From Cryptomeria japonica (lineage: Eukaryota; Streptophyta; Pinopsida; Cupressales; Cupressaceae): a DNA stretch of 64,000 nt. Below the pieces are notes generated by a model, which made no database searches, had not been told where the DNA came from, and saw only the letters and a list, made by a program, of their open reading frames with translations. Below, in pieces: positions 1-11,710 of this stretch (within the stretch, counting starts at the first letter, position 1; every line of letters begins with the position of its first letter). The stretch spans positions 50,807,136-50,871,135 of the forward strand of contig NC_081414.1 in assembly GCF_030272615.1 (NCBI RefSeq), in the 5' to 3' direction. Both the position numbers and the translations under genes were made by a program.

Positions 1-271
1 TGGCATTCAGGTATAGAATCATTGACGCAAAGTTAAGGAAAATCTATAAGGTGGCAAACCTGGAGATTTTGTAGGAAACAAGTTCATCTTGAAGGAGCGC
101 TACCTTGCATCATGCTATCGATATCAAGAAAATTTTGATATCACTTGTATGTTCCTTGATTGGATATTGGAGTTACATGAAGACAGGGCCACGGTGAAGA
201 GGTTCATGGAGAAATCCATTTGCGATCGTTGGTGGGGCAATGTGCGGAGGTACCTGGCATTGGGATTCCAC
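1..271. other. Unassigned flank of the copia array, with a partial ORF at 89-277
   Basis: This is single-copy-looking sequence up to the first LTR. A plus-strand reading frame of 62 codons runs from 89 and is closed by a stop inside the LTR, so it was cut by the insertion. Its product is rich in aromatic and charged residues (it includes DRWWGNVRRYLALG), but I do not recognise a family. The sequence resumes at 19969, beyond the array, once one copy of the 5-bp target duplication is removed; there the frame soon meets a stop. It may be an old transposon fragment or a chance ORF. Confidence 0.3.
267..271. repeat. Left target-site duplication of the copia array
   Basis: TCCAC directly precedes the TG of the first LTR. 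It pairs with TTCAC at 19969-19973, directly after the CA of the fourth LTR, with one C/T difference. Confidence 0.65.
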
Positions 272-1764
272 TGTTAATGTGAGGATCTAATTAACACTGA
301 GAGGGGGGGATGAGTCAGTGATAACAATAAACTCCAAACTTTCACCAATCTGAACAATACTTCCCAAAATAGTTCAAAACCAGTACCGGTAGTTGATCAA
401 ACAATTACTTAATGCAGATTTACCAAAACATTACTGGTAGCAACTTAAGTGTTCATGAATAAGCAGATATAACAAAGACATCAAATGCATAATCCATCCA
501 CAATATGAACATAAGGATTTTTCATGTGGAAACATAAATGGGAAAAACCACAGTGAGAATTGGTACCCACAAAATATTGCACTCTTTTGGAATGCACCCT
601 ATTAGGAGCCCAACTCGGTTAGGAGATTTACAACAATGCCCTTTTAAGCACAGACCCTATTAGGAGTCACCCGGTCAAGGGATTTTACAACTTAGCTCTA
701 TTAGGAGCTTTACCCTGTTAGGAGTAACATCACTAGAGGATTTAAACCCAAATTAATGATCCACCCAGTGAAAGTATTTACAAGAACGGGCCTATTAGGA
801 CCTACCTGATTAAGGGATTTTAATGTTGTTGCAACTGTTAAGAAACAACAGATAAATGATTTGAGCTCAACACTTCATATCTTTCTATTATAGATCATTG
901 TCATATCCAATTTTCTTCTCTCATGCAGACATCTCAATCTGGTTTGGCACGCACAAAATTCTCTGATCACCGACACACTTAACCTTATCAAACTCGACCT
1001 AAATACATTTTACAATTAGGTCGGTAAAAAAACCCTAACCTATAATAAATCTTTATAATAGATCATATCAAATCATTACAAATCATTGCAGATCATCATA
1101 CATATCATTACAACACAATTACAGTCATTGAATGATCATAACTCATCACCGCACATCGATCTGATAAGTTGTCAAACCCTTAACACATTCTGCTAAGCAC
1201 TTTGATGCTTCCCAATAAATTTGATCCTTGTACACACCCAAACAACATCTTATATCTTCACATGGATTCTAACACGTCATCATCAACTTATGAATATTAA
1301 AATAATCACCACCAAACCATAAAATATTATCAGCCAAAGGATCTTGATACTGGTTCTCAAACCCTAGCTGATTATACAACAGTCAATTAGAAACTTGACT
1401 TCCAATTCTCCGAACATGATGTGGTTCAAGTCATAGACTAATTATGATGTCATAAGCACACATTCCAAACCGCAATACCTAACTCAACATGGATCTCTAC
1501 CGCAACCATCTCCTTCACTATTCCTGCTTACTGATTCACTGTCACTAGGTAGTTTTGCTTTCCAACTTAATTCAATTCAATCCATTACTGGTTAGACTTA
1601 ACTAGTAGACCTAGATGACATACCAAGCATAAATAAACATGGAAAAAATATGGTTGCCATCAATGACAACACAAATAACTAATCATCAAATCATAGTTAT
1701 ATCATCACCAATAGTCCTTTATTGGTACACCATCATCTCCATCAATTATGCCAACATGCCAACA
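272..1764 (-). repeat. LTR1 of the copia array (3' LTR of unit A)
   Basis: It starts TGTTAATGTGAGG and ends ATGCCAACA on the plus strand, so in element orientation it runs TGTTGGCAT to CATTAACA. It is 1,493 bp. It contains the G-run near the PBS-side end (about 300), the small hairpin region (about 523-560, degenerate here), a block of 40-bp degenerate repeats (about 597-830), AAACCCTAA-type motifs near 1030, and only one copy of the short U3 repeat (about 1701-1721). ORFs in this stretch are short and not real genes. Confidence 0.88.
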
Positions 1765-1776
1765 ATTTCCCCCTTT
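1765..1776 (-). promoter_or_regulatory. Polypurine tract, unit A
   Basis: The plus strand reads ATTTCCCCCTTT right after LTR1, i.e. AAAGGGGGAAAT on the element strand, the expected plus-strand DNA primer next to a 3' LTR. Confidence 0.75.
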
Positions 1777-2041
1777 GGCATTGATGGCAACACCAAAATC
1801 TCATCATGAAACCTGTTATGTCTGATGTACATCACTGTCTGGTCATCAGTTCTTCTCCTTTTCTCTTTATTGATATTTTCCCCCTATCATATTTCTTCTC
1901 CCACATTGACCACAATGCCAAAGGTACAAAGGTATCTTCTGTCATCATCTCAGTTGCTCCCCCTGAGGAGTAGCCCACTTCTCATCAATCCATAGTGAAA
2001 GATATTCAATGAGTCCACTGGATTGATGCTTCACCATCATC

Positions 2042-2728
2042 CTAGTTGATCTTGGGTAGGGGTACAACCCCTAATTTATCTTTGAGATATTAAAAGGTAG
2101 CCATAGGTAACGGCTTAGTGAATATATCTGCCAACTGCTCTTTACTTGATACATGCTCCAATCTCACTTTCTTTTCCTGCATTATTTCTCTTAGAAAGTG
2201 ATACTTCAATTCAATATGTTTAGACCTTGCATGCAGTACGTGGTTCTTAGAAATGTTTATAGCATTAGTGTTATCACAATGTATAATCATCGGTTCTGTT
2301 ATATCTGGCTTGAATCCTTCCAAGACATATCTCATCCATATAGCTTGTGTACAATTCATGGATGCAGCCACATATTCTGCTTCAACTGTAGACTGAGATA
2401 TGCAAGCTTGTTTTTTACTAGTCCAATATACTAGTCTGCCACCCAAAAATAATGCACCACCAGTTTTGCTCTTCCAGTCATCTACATTCCCTATCCAATC
2501 ACCATCAGTGAATACTTGCAAAGAAAAATTGACTTTGTATGGATACCATAATCCATAATCAGTTGTCCCTCTAAGATATCTGAATATTCTCTTCACTGTC
2601 GTCATATGTGTCTCCTTAGGTCTCTTCTTAAATCTTGCTACTAAACCAACTGCATGGGCAATATCTGGTCTACTATGAACAACATAGTGCAATTTTCCAA
2701 TCATGGACATGTATTCCTTCTCATCCAC
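2042..2728 (-). pseudogene. Unit A RNase H and polyprotein end
   Basis: The 212-codon open frame at 2090-2728 carries the copia RNase H: TDGDW (D), QSTVEAEY (E) and IIHCDNTNA (D) are all present, followed by the HARSKHIELKYHF block. RNase H removes the RNA template during cDNA synthesis. The polyprotein would end at the TAG at 2042-2044, about 270 bp before the polypurine tract; a frame break lies just before 2090. Confidence 0.85.
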
Positions 2729-3316
2729 TGAGGGTAAATCATCTTCTTAAGACAATCTGCAATCGGTAAGCATAGGTGTTCCAACCGGTTTATAGTCTTC
2801 CATTCCAAAGGCATTTAACACTTCCTTCACATACTTGGATTGACAGATACAAATTCCTCCTTTCAATTGTTGTACCTACAATCCAATGAATTTTTTTATC
2901 TCACCTATAAGAGACATCTCAAATTCTTTCTTCACCTCATCTGAAAAAGTCATACTGATATCATCATTTCCTCCAAATATGATATCATCAACAAATACTT
3001 CTACAATTTTCCAATCATGGACCTATATTCCTTCTCATCCACTGAGGGTAAATCATATTCTTTTGATAATCTGCAATCAGTAACCATAGGTGTTCCAACT
3101 GGTTTATAGTCTTCCATTCCAACGGTCTTTAACACTTCCTTCACATACTTTGATTGACAGATAAATATTCTACCTTTCAACTGTTGGACCTGCAATCCAA
3201 TGATCTTTTTTCTCACCTATAAGAGACATCTCAATTTTTTTCTTCATCTCATCTGCAAAAGTCATACTCATATCATCATTTCCTCCAAATATGATATCAT
3301 CAACAAATACTTATGC
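2690..3316 (-). repeat. 313-bp diverged tandem duplication inside unit A RT
   Basis: 2690-3002 and 3003-3316 both carry the RT segment from FVDDIIFG to MIGKLHY. The left copy shares variants with unit C (CATCTTCTT, AAAGGCATTTAAC, CTCAAATTC), while the right copy shares variants with unit B (CATATTCTTTTG, GGTCTTTAAC, CTCAATTTTTTTC). The join therefore looks like the crossover point between a C-type 3' part and a B-type 5' part. Confidence 0.75.
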
Positions 3317-4093
3317 AATCAACCTATTGTCTCCTTCAGTCATTAAGTAAATATTGCTATCCTCACTGGTTCTTTAAAGTCATATCTTTATCAGATGTGC
3401 ATGAAGTCTTTTAAACCATGCCCTAGGTGCTTACTTCAATCCATATAATGCCTTATGCAGTTTGCATACCACATCCTTATCTTCTGACAATGCAAACCCA
3501 TCTGGTTGTTCAATATACACCTCTTCTTCAAGAATACCATTCAGAAATGTTGACTTTACATCCATTTGATAGACTTTGAAACCTTTAAAATATGCAAATG
3601 CAAGTAGCATTCTAAATCCTTCAATCCTAGCAACCAGTGCAAAGGTCTCCATAATCTCTACCTTCTTCTTGTGCATACCCTTTGCATACTAGTATTGCCT
3701 TGTTTCTAACAACTTTTCCATCTTCATTCAACTTCTTACTAAATACCCACTTTGTACCAATCACATTTTTATCATCAGGTCTAGGAACAAGTGATCAAAG
3801 GTATTTTTCTCAAACTCATCAAGTTCTTTATTCATTGTATTTAACCAGACATCATCCTTAAGAGATTCTTTAACTGTCTTCAGTTCAACTGTAGAAATTG
3901 GACAAGAGATTTCTCTTATTTTCCTTCTAGTCTGCACTCCAACATTCTGGTCACCTATTATCTGGTCTTCAGAATTATTTAACCTTACATATCTAGGAAT
4001 TACCTATTCTGGTTCAATAACCTCTTCTTATTCTTCATCTTCTTCATCTATTGGTTGAGCATCTTCATCTGCGCTATTTTTCTCAACATCTTT
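3003..4093 (-). pseudogene. Unit A reverse transcriptase, broken
   Basis: Copia reverse transcriptase, which copies element RNA into DNA. Visible pieces are QMDVKSTFLNG and a truncated YGLK (3431-3676) and the active-site VFVDDIIFG near 3280-3300. A TAA stop in the acidic linker upstream (near 4030) is shared with unit B but not unit C, and a 3-nt loss in the segment before QMDVKS is also shared with B. The last 313 bp (3003-3316) are repeated, diverged, as 2690-3002. Confidence 0.8.
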
Positions 4094-5024
4094 CTACACA
4101 TGCAGTTCAATAAACACAAGTTTTTGTTCATCATCTATTGGATCAGATTTGCTAGTATCATCAGTTTTATCAGGAAATTCATCAATTTTTACATTCACAC
4201 TCTCCACGATATTATTTGCCCTTTTGTTGTAACACTTGAAAGATTTGCTCTTAATGGAGTAGCCAAAAAATGTTCCTTCATCACTTTTAGCATCCAATTT
4301 ACCAGTATAATCATCTCTTTTTATAAAACATGTTGCCAAAAAAATTGAATTAGCTAACACTAGGAGTTCTACCATACCATGACTCATAAGGTGTCTTGTC
4401 ATTACCTTTCTTAACAAGTACCCAGTTCAATGTGTATACAATAGTGTTAACTACTTCTCTCCAAAACAACTTAGGTACATCTTCTTGTATCAGCATAGTC
4501 CTTGTTGCTTCAACAATGGTTTGGCTTCTCCTTTCTGCAATTCCATTTAGTTGTGGTGTCCTTGGAGTAGATAACTGACCCTTTATTCCATTTTCATCAC
4601 AATATCTCACAAACTCATCAGATATGAACTCTCCACCCCGGTCAGATCTCAAACACGTAAGATTCTTACCAGTTTCCTTTTCTACTAAGTCCTTGAATGC
4701 CTTGAACTTGCTGAAAGATTTGGACTTTTCCTTCAGAAAAGTAACCCACATCATTCTAGAAAAATCATCAGTAAATATCATGAAATACTTGTCACCATAA
4801 AAACTTCTAGTCCTCATAGGACCACACACGTCAGTGTGTACCAAATCTAGAACATGCTCAGAAGAAAAACATTTTCTCTTAAAAGAAGATGTAGTCATCT
4901 TACCCAACCGACATTCTTTACACAACACATTGTCTGCTTTAACAAGCTATGGCATACCTCTCACCATACTATATTTGTTTACCTTAACCACACTATCAAA
5001 GTTCACATGACAAAACCCTCTATG
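4094..5024 (-). pseudogene. Unit A integrase (complete DD35E core) and C-terminal region
   Basis: The stretch at 4350-4928 is open for 192 codons and holds the whole integrase core: D in LVHTDVCGP, D in LRSDRGGEF, and E in NGIAERRSQ, with 35 residues between the last two. The zinc-binding HHCC part just upstream is degraded apart from CKEC. The C-terminal domain continues in a shifted frame at 4094-4417. Integrase would insert the cDNA and make the 5-bp target duplications seen here. This is the best preserved integrase core of the three units, although the surrounding polyprotein is dead. Confidence 0.85.
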
Positions 5025-5415
5025 TCATAACCAACTATCTTCAACCTTAGCAACCAAACATGTGTTCACATTAGCATTCATATGGAATAAGTTAACTTTA
5101 GTTTGCTTACCAGTAGCATTCAATTCTCCTTTACATCCTAAGATCCTGCAAACTCCACTCTTAACCTCAAGATTACCTTTGTCATTTAACTGAACAACAC
5201 TCAACAAGTTATATTTTAAACCTTCAACCCAAAATAGATCTTCAGTATTACTTGTACCATTGAAAGAGATAGAACCTTTACCTTTAACCATACAAGATGA
5301 ATTGTTTCCAAATCTTACTACACCATCGTCAAATTCTTTAAGAGAAATAAACTTGTTCTTATCACCGGTCATGTGGTGTGAGCAACCACTATCAATAATC
5401 CATTCATCTCTATTT
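5025..5415 (-). pseudogene. Unit A aspartic protease and gag-pre-integrase part
   Basis: The protease signature WIIDSGCSHHMTG (catalytic D-S-G) is read at about 5370-5415, just upstream of a 115-codon open stretch (5025-5372) that carries the rest of the protease fold and the beginning of the gag-pre-integrase linker. The protease would cut the polyprotein into Gag, integrase and RT. A stop interrupts the frame just upstream of the motif (near 5416), and the frame also breaks towards integrase. Confidence 0.78.
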
Positions 5416-5559
5416 TACAATGTGAAATACTAAAGCCTTCTTATCAAACAGATCTTCCTTAACAGCAACAAAAACAATCACCTCATTGTTTTCATCCTCA
5501 GATTCCTCATCATCGGCACCTTCATCAACTGCAACATAACATTGTTTCTATCCTTTTCC

Positions 5560-6453
5560 CTTATATTTTCTAAACTTTTCCTTTTGATCATTATTAGGAC
5601 AGTTTGGAGCAATGTGCCCTATCTTGTTACAAGAGACACATTTGAGAGGCAAGTTGCCTTTTTACTTACCAGTGCCTCTAGGAAGTCTTTTAGCCAATAG
5701 AGATTCAAATTCCATCAGATTACCTTCATCATCCACATCAGCTTAACTACCACTAAGATGACTTGACCTACATTCATGGATTTGACAAACATCTTTTCCT
5801 TTTCTCACTAGTACACTAGATACAGATGCTTTAAAAGCATATTCTATCTTAGGTACAATGTTACCAAAACTATTTAACTCAAAAGCAATGATCTTACAAA
5901 TCAAAGAATCAATAGTAACCTTATCCTTAGTAACTGGCCTCAACTCTTGAATAGCAGAAACCCTAATGGCACAGGCAGGCAATAGAGTTCTAAGCATCTT
6001 ACTCACAACAGTGTCTTTTTCTATAGTACCACCAACACTTTTGATCCCACCGATAACCTCTTTAATCCTCTGCCCATACTAAGTAATATTTTCACCTTCC
6101 ATCATTCTCATATCATCAAACTTTCCTCTAAGACTCTCTTCTTTAGCCTTTTGAACATGCTTATCACCACCACAGATTAATTATAACTTCTCCCAAACTT
6201 CAAAAGCAATCTCTAAACCATGGACATCAATATATTCAGTATGAGGCAGTGTACTTACTATGGCTTCCAGTGCTTGAATTTTTTGTTGTTGCTCCTTTAA
6301 CTGATCTGCAGTTAGAGGACCGTTAGGAGCTACATACTGAGTAATAACATGCTGCCAAAATTGAACACCCATACCTTTGATATATATCTCTATTCTATCA
6401 CTCCATATCTGGTAGTTGTCCTTAGTGAATTTGGGACCCTCTTTCTTCATCAT
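5560..6453 (-). pseudogene. Unit A gag (capsid-like part and CCHC knuckle), broken
   Basis: Encodes the RNA-packaging Gag part of a copia polyprotein. The start codon at 6451-6453 opens MMKKEGPKFTKDNYQIW, the usual N-terminal block of plant copia Gag, and the first frame runs to 6181. A second open stretch covers 5743-6006, and the nucleocapsid knuckle CVSCNKIGHIAPNC (CX2CX4HX4C, intact) lies near 5590-5645. Several stops and frame changes separate these pieces, so no Gag can be made. The start is supported by the same MMKKEGPK context in unit B at 12356. Confidence 0.8.
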
Positions 6454-6507
6454 CTTCCTCGGATCTTTTCCTCAAGAGGTTAAGATTTTGCACAAAGTTG
6501 ACCTAAT

Positions 6508-6519
6508 GCTCTGATACCA
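6508..6519 (-). promoter_or_regulatory. Primer-binding site, unit A
   Basis: Reverse complement TGGTATCAGAGC, the exact 12-nt complement of the 3' end of plant initiator tRNA-Met. It lies 2 bp from LTR2. Confidence 0.88.
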
Positions 6520-6521
6520 AT

Positions 6522-8027
6522 TCTTAATGTGAGGATCTGGTTAACACTAAGGGGGGGTGAAATAGTGATAACAGTAAACTACAAACTTTCACCAATATAA
6601 ACAATACTTCATAAAACAGTTCAAAACTAGTACCGATAGCTGATCAAACAATAACTTAATGCAGATTTACCAAAACATTACCAGTAGCAACTTAAGTGTT
6701 CATCATTAAGTAAATATAGTAAAGACATCAAATGCATAATCAATCCACAACATGAACACAAGACTTTTTCATGTGGAAACCCAAATGGGAAAAAACCATG
6801 GTGGGAATCGGTACCTACAAAATATTGCACTCTTTCGGAATGCACCCTGTTAGGAGCCTACCCCAGTTAGGAGCTTTACAACAATGCCCAGTTAAGAGAA
6901 GACCTTGTTTGGAGTCACTCGTTTAAGGGATTTTACAACTTAGCTCTATTACGATTTTTACCCTATTAGGAGTAACCTCGCTGGAGGATTTAAACCAGAA
7001 TTAATGAGTCACCCGGTGAAGGGATTTACAAGATAAGGCCTATTAGGACCTACCCGGTTAACGGATTTTAATGTTGTTGCAAATGTTAGGAAACAACAAA
7101 TAAAAGATCTAGATTTATCACTTCATAGCCTATTATTACAGATCCTTGTTAGCTCCAATCTACTTCTCTCATGTAGACATCTCAATCTGGTTCGACACAC
7201 ACACACTTCTCTGATCGCCGACACACTTAACCTTCTCAAACTCGACCTAAATACATTTTATGATTAGGTCAGTTATAAAACCCTAACTTATAATAAATCT
7301 ACATCATAGATCATATGAGATCATTACAAATTATTACAGATCACCATATAGATCATTACAACAAATTACAATACAATTACGGTCATTGAATGATCATAAC
7401 TCATCACCGCACATTGATCTGATAAGTTGTCAAACCCTTAACACATTCTGCTAAGCACTTTGTTGCTTCCCAAGAAATTTGATCTTTCTACACACCCAAA
7501 CAACATCTTATCTCTTTGCATGGATTCTAACACGTCATCATCAACTTATGAACATGAAAAGAATCACCACCAAACCATAAAACATCACCGATAAAAGAAT
7601 CTTGATACCGATTCTCAAACCCTAGCTGATTATACAACAGTCAATTAGAAATATAACTTCTAGATCAAGTCATAGACTCATTATGATGTCATAAGCACAC
7701 ATTCCAAACTGCAACACCTGACTCAACACGGATCTCTACCGCAACCATCTTCTTCACTATTCTTGCTTACCGATTCACTGTCACTAGGTAGTTTTGCTTT
7801 CCATCTCAATTCAATTCTATCCATTATCTCTTAGACTTAACCAGTAGACTTAGATGACATACCAAGCATAAACAAACATGGACAAATATGGCTTCCATCA
7901 ATGACAACCCAAATAACTAATCATCATATCATAGTTGTATTATCACCAACAGTCCATCAATATATCATCACCAACAGTCCTTTACCGGTACACCATCATC
8001 TCCATCAGTTATGCCAACATGCCAATA
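6522..8027 (-). repeat. LTR2 of the copia array, shared by units A and B
   Basis: 1,506 bp. Its plus-strand start is TCTTAATGTGAGG (the TG has mutated to TC) and its end is ATGCCAATA (CA mutated to TA). Both termini are therefore damaged while the neighbouring PBS and PPT remain recognisable. It carries two copies of the U3 short repeat (about 7941-7986). It serves as the 5' LTR of A and the 3' LTR of B. Confidence 0.86.
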
Positions 8028-8037
8028 ATTTCCCCCA
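8028..8037 (-). promoter_or_regulatory. Polypurine tract, unit B
   Basis: ATTTCCCCCA follows LTR2, giving TGGGGGAAAT on the element strand. It is a slightly mutated form of the tract in unit C. Confidence 0.7.
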
Positions 8038-8304
8038 TTGGCATTGATGGCAACACCAAAATCTCATCATGAAACCTGTTATGTCTAATGTGCATCACTG
8101 CATGGTCATCAGTTCTTCTCATTTTCTCTTTATTGATCTTCTACCCCTATCATATTTCTTCTCCCCCTTTGACAACAATTCCAAAGGTGCAAAGGCATCT
8201 TTTGTCATCATCCCAATTGCTCCCCTTGAGGAGTAACCCACTTCTCATCAATCCATAGTGAAATATATTCAATGAGTCCACTGGATTGATGTTTCACTAG
8301 CATC

Positions 8305-8841
8305 CTAGTTGATCTTGTGTAGGGGTACAACCCCTAACTTACCTCTGAGATATTCAAAGGTAGCCTTAGGTAACGACTTAGTGAAGATATTTTCCAACTG
8401 TTCTTTACTTGATACATGCTCCAATCTCACTTTCTTTTCCTACACTCTTTCTATCAAAATGTGATACTTCAATTCAATATCTTTAGTCCATGCATGCAGT
8501 ACTGGGTTCTTAGAAATGTTTATAGCACTAGTGTTATCACAATGTATAATCATCAGTTCTGTCATATCTCACTTGAATCCTTCCAAGACATATCTCATCC
8601 ATATATCTTGTGTAGATGCAGCCACACATTTTGCTTCAACTGTAGACTGAGGTATGAAAGCTTGTTTCTTACTAGTCTAATATACTAGTTTGCCACCCAG
8701 AAAGAATGCACCACCAATTGCGCTCTTCCAGTCATCTACATTCCCTACCCAATCACCATCAGTGAATCCATAATCAGTTGTCCCTCTAAGATATCTCAAT
8801 ATCCTCTTCATTGTCGTCATATGTGTCTCCTTAGGGCTCTT
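8305..8841 (-). pseudogene. Unit B RNase H, broken, with a deletion
   Basis: RNase H remnants correspond to 2042-2728 of unit A. Compared with A and C, a stretch near 8768 encoding the region around YPYK is missing, and the coding frame is further broken near 8640. The polyprotein stop TAG is at 8305-8307. Confidence 0.7.
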
Positions 8842-9993
8842 CTAAAATCTTGCTACTAAACCAAATGCATGGGCAATATTCGGTCTACTATGAACAGCAT
8901 AGTGCAATTTTCCAATCATGAACCTGTATTCCTTCTCATCCACTGAGGGTAAATCATATTCTTTTGATAATCTGCAATCGGTAACCATAGGTGTTCCAAT
9001 CGGTTTACAGTCTTCCATTCCAATGGTCTTTAACACTTCCTTCACATACTTCGATTGATAGATAAACATTCTACCTTTCAACTGTTGGACCTGCAATCTA
9101 GTGAATTTTTTTTCTCCTATAAGACACATCTCAATTTTTTTCTTCATCTCATCTGTAAAAGTCATACTCATATCATCATTTCCTCCAAATATGATATCAT
9201 CAACAAATACTTTTGCAATCAACCTCTTGTCTCCTTCAGTCATTAAATAAATATTGCTATCCTCACTGGTTCTTTAAAATCGCATCTTTATCAGATGTGC
9301 ATGAAGTCTTTTAAACCATGCCCTTGGTGCTTGCTTCAATCCATATAATGCCTTATGCAGTTTGCATGCCATATCCTTATCTTCTGACAATGCAAACCCA
9401 TCTGGTTATTCAATATACACCTCTTCTTCAATAATACCATTCATAAATGTTGACTTTACATCCATTTGATAGACTTTTAAACCTTTAAAATATGCAAATA
9501 CAAGTAGCATTCTAAATCCTTCAATCCTAGCAACTGGTGCAAAGGTCTCCATAATCTCTACCTTCTTCTTGTGCATACCCTTTGCATACTAGTATTGCCT
9601 TGTTTCTAACAACTTTTCCATCTTCATTCAACTTCTTACTAAATACCCACTTTGTACCAATCACATTTTTATCATCGGGTCTAGGAACAAGTGATCAAAG
9701 GTGTTTTTCTCAAACTGATCAAGTTCTTTATTCATTGTATTTAACCAGACATCATCCTTAAGAGATTCTTTAACTGTCTTCGGTTCAACTGTAGAAATCG
9801 GACAAGAGATTTCTCTTATTTTCCTTCTAGTCTGCACTCCAACATTTTGGTCACCTATTATCTGGTCTTCAGAATGATTTAACCTTACATATCTAGGAAT
9901 TACCTATTTTGGTTCAATAACCTCTTCTTATTCTTCATCTTCTTCATCTATCGGTTGAGCATCTTCATCTGTGCTATTTTTCTCAACATCTTT
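8842..9993 (-). pseudogene. Unit B reverse transcriptase, broken
   Basis: The 133-codon stretch 8842-9243 begins just before the RT active site VFVDDIIFG and runs through the thumb and connection (SKYVKEVLKTIGMED, DEKEYRFMIGKLHY). Upstream, QMDVKSTF and YGLKQAP-type motifs are still readable around 9330-9460 but interrupted. The stop in the acidic linker (near 9930) is identical to that of unit A. Confidence 0.78.
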
Positions 9994-10513
9994 CTACACA
10001 TGCAGTTCAATAAACACAAGTTTTTGTTCATCATCTACTGGATCAGATTTGCTAGTATCATCAGTTTTATCAGGAAATTCATCAATTTTTACATTCACAC
10101 TCTCCACGATATTCTTTGCCCTTTTGTTGTAACACTTGAAAGATTTTTTCGTAATGGAGTAGCCAAAAAATGTTCTTTCATCACTTTTAGCGTCAAATTT
10201 ACTAGTATAATCATCTCTTTTTATAAAACATGTTGCCAAAAAAATTGAATTAGCTAACACTATAAGTTCTACCATACCATGACTCATAAGGTGTCTTGTC
10301 ATTACCTTTCTTAACAAGTACCCGGTTCAATGTGTATACAGCAGTGCTAACTAATTTTTTCCAAAATAACTTAGGTACATCTCCTTGTATCAGCTTAGTC
10401 CTTGCTTCTTCAACAATGGTTTGGCTTCTCCTTTCTGCAATTCCATTCGGTTGTGGTGTCCTTGGAGTAGATAACTGACCCTTCATTCCATTTTCATCAC
10501 AATATCTCACAAA
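9994..10513 (-). pseudogene. Unit B integrase C-terminal half, broken
   Basis: 10250-10510 carries NGIAERRSQ with the catalytic Glu and the following helix; 9994-10317 carries the integrase C-terminal domain in a shifted frame. The frame change near 10250 and flanking indels are shared with unit A, showing that A and B descend from one already broken copy. Confidence 0.78.
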
Positions 10514-11710
10514 CTAATCAAATATGAACTCTCCACCCCAGTTAGATCTCAGACACGTAAGATTCTTACCAGTTTCCTTTTCTACTAAGGCCTTGAATGC
10601 CTTGAACTTGCTAAAAGATTTGGACTTTTCCTTCAGAAAAGTAACCCACATCATTCTAGAAAAATCATCAGTAAATATCATGAAATACTTGTCACCATAA
10701 AACCTTCTAGTCTTCATAGGACCACATAAGTCAGTGTGCACTAAATCTAGAACATGCTCAGAAGAAAAAGATTTTCTCTTAAAAAAAGGTGTAGTCATCT
10801 TACCCAATCGACATTCTTTACACAACACATTTTCTGGTTTAACAAGTTGTGGCATACCTCTCACCATACTAGATTTACTAACCTTAACCACATTATGAAA
10901 GTTTACATGACAAAACCTTATCTGCCATAACCAGTTATCTTCAACCTTAGCAACCAAAGAATTATTCACATTAGCATTCAGATGGAATAAGTTACCTTTA
11001 GTTTTCTTACCAATAGCAATCAGTTCTCCTTTGCATGCTAAGATCCTGCAAACTCCACTCTTATACTCAAGATGATAACCTTTGTCATTCAACTGACCAG
11101 CACTCAACAAGTTATGTTTTAAACCTTCAACCCAAAATACATCATCAGCACTGCTTGTAGCATTCAAAGAGATAGAACCTTTAACTTTAACCATACAAGG
11201 TGAATTGTTTCCAAATCTTACTACACTGCCATCAAATTCTTTAAGAGAAATAAACTCTTTTTTATCACTGGTCATGGGGTGTGAGCAACCACTATCAATA
11301 ATCCACTCATCACTATTGTCAGTGTGAGATACTAAAGCCTTCTTATCAGATAGATCTTCCTTCACACCAACAAAAACAATCTCCTCATTGTCTTCATCCT
11401 CAGATTCCTCATTAGTGGCACCTTCATCAACTGCAACATAACACTGTTTCTTTCCTTTTCCCTTTTGTTTTCTAAACTTTTCCTTTTTATCATTATTAGG
11501 ACAATGTGTAGCAATGTGTCCTATCTTTTTACAAGAGAAACATTTGAGAGGCAACTTACCTTTGTAGTTACCAATACCTCTAGGAAGTCTTTTAGCCAAT
11601 AGAACTTCAAATTTCATCAGACTACCTTCATCATCCACATCATCTTTACTACCACCAAGATGACTTGACCTGCATTCGTGACTATGACAAACATCTTTTC
11701 CTTTTCTCAC
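10514..11710 (-). pseudogene. Unit B CCHC knuckle, protease, gag-pre-integrase and integrase N-part (398-codon open frame)
   Basis: This is the longest intact coding stretch of the array. In order it has the nucleocapsid knuckle CFSCKKIGHIATHC (about residues 57-70), an acidic linker, protease motif WIIDSGCSHPMT (about residue 137), the gag-pre-integrase region, a zinc-binding remnant ending CKEC, and the first half of the integrase core with LVHTDLCGP. The second catalytic Asp has become Asn (LRSNWGGEF) and the frame stops at 10511-10513, so the integrase is dead. No initiator is implied at 11710; the frame continues from Gag upstream. Confidence 0.85.

Noticed and set aside
4055-4348. Plus-strand frames of about 97-118 codons opposite the integrase (also 9955-10248, 15924-16280)
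   Set aside because: They recur at the same place in all three copia units, antisense to the integrase C-terminal domain, and encode only hydrophobic low-complexity peptides.
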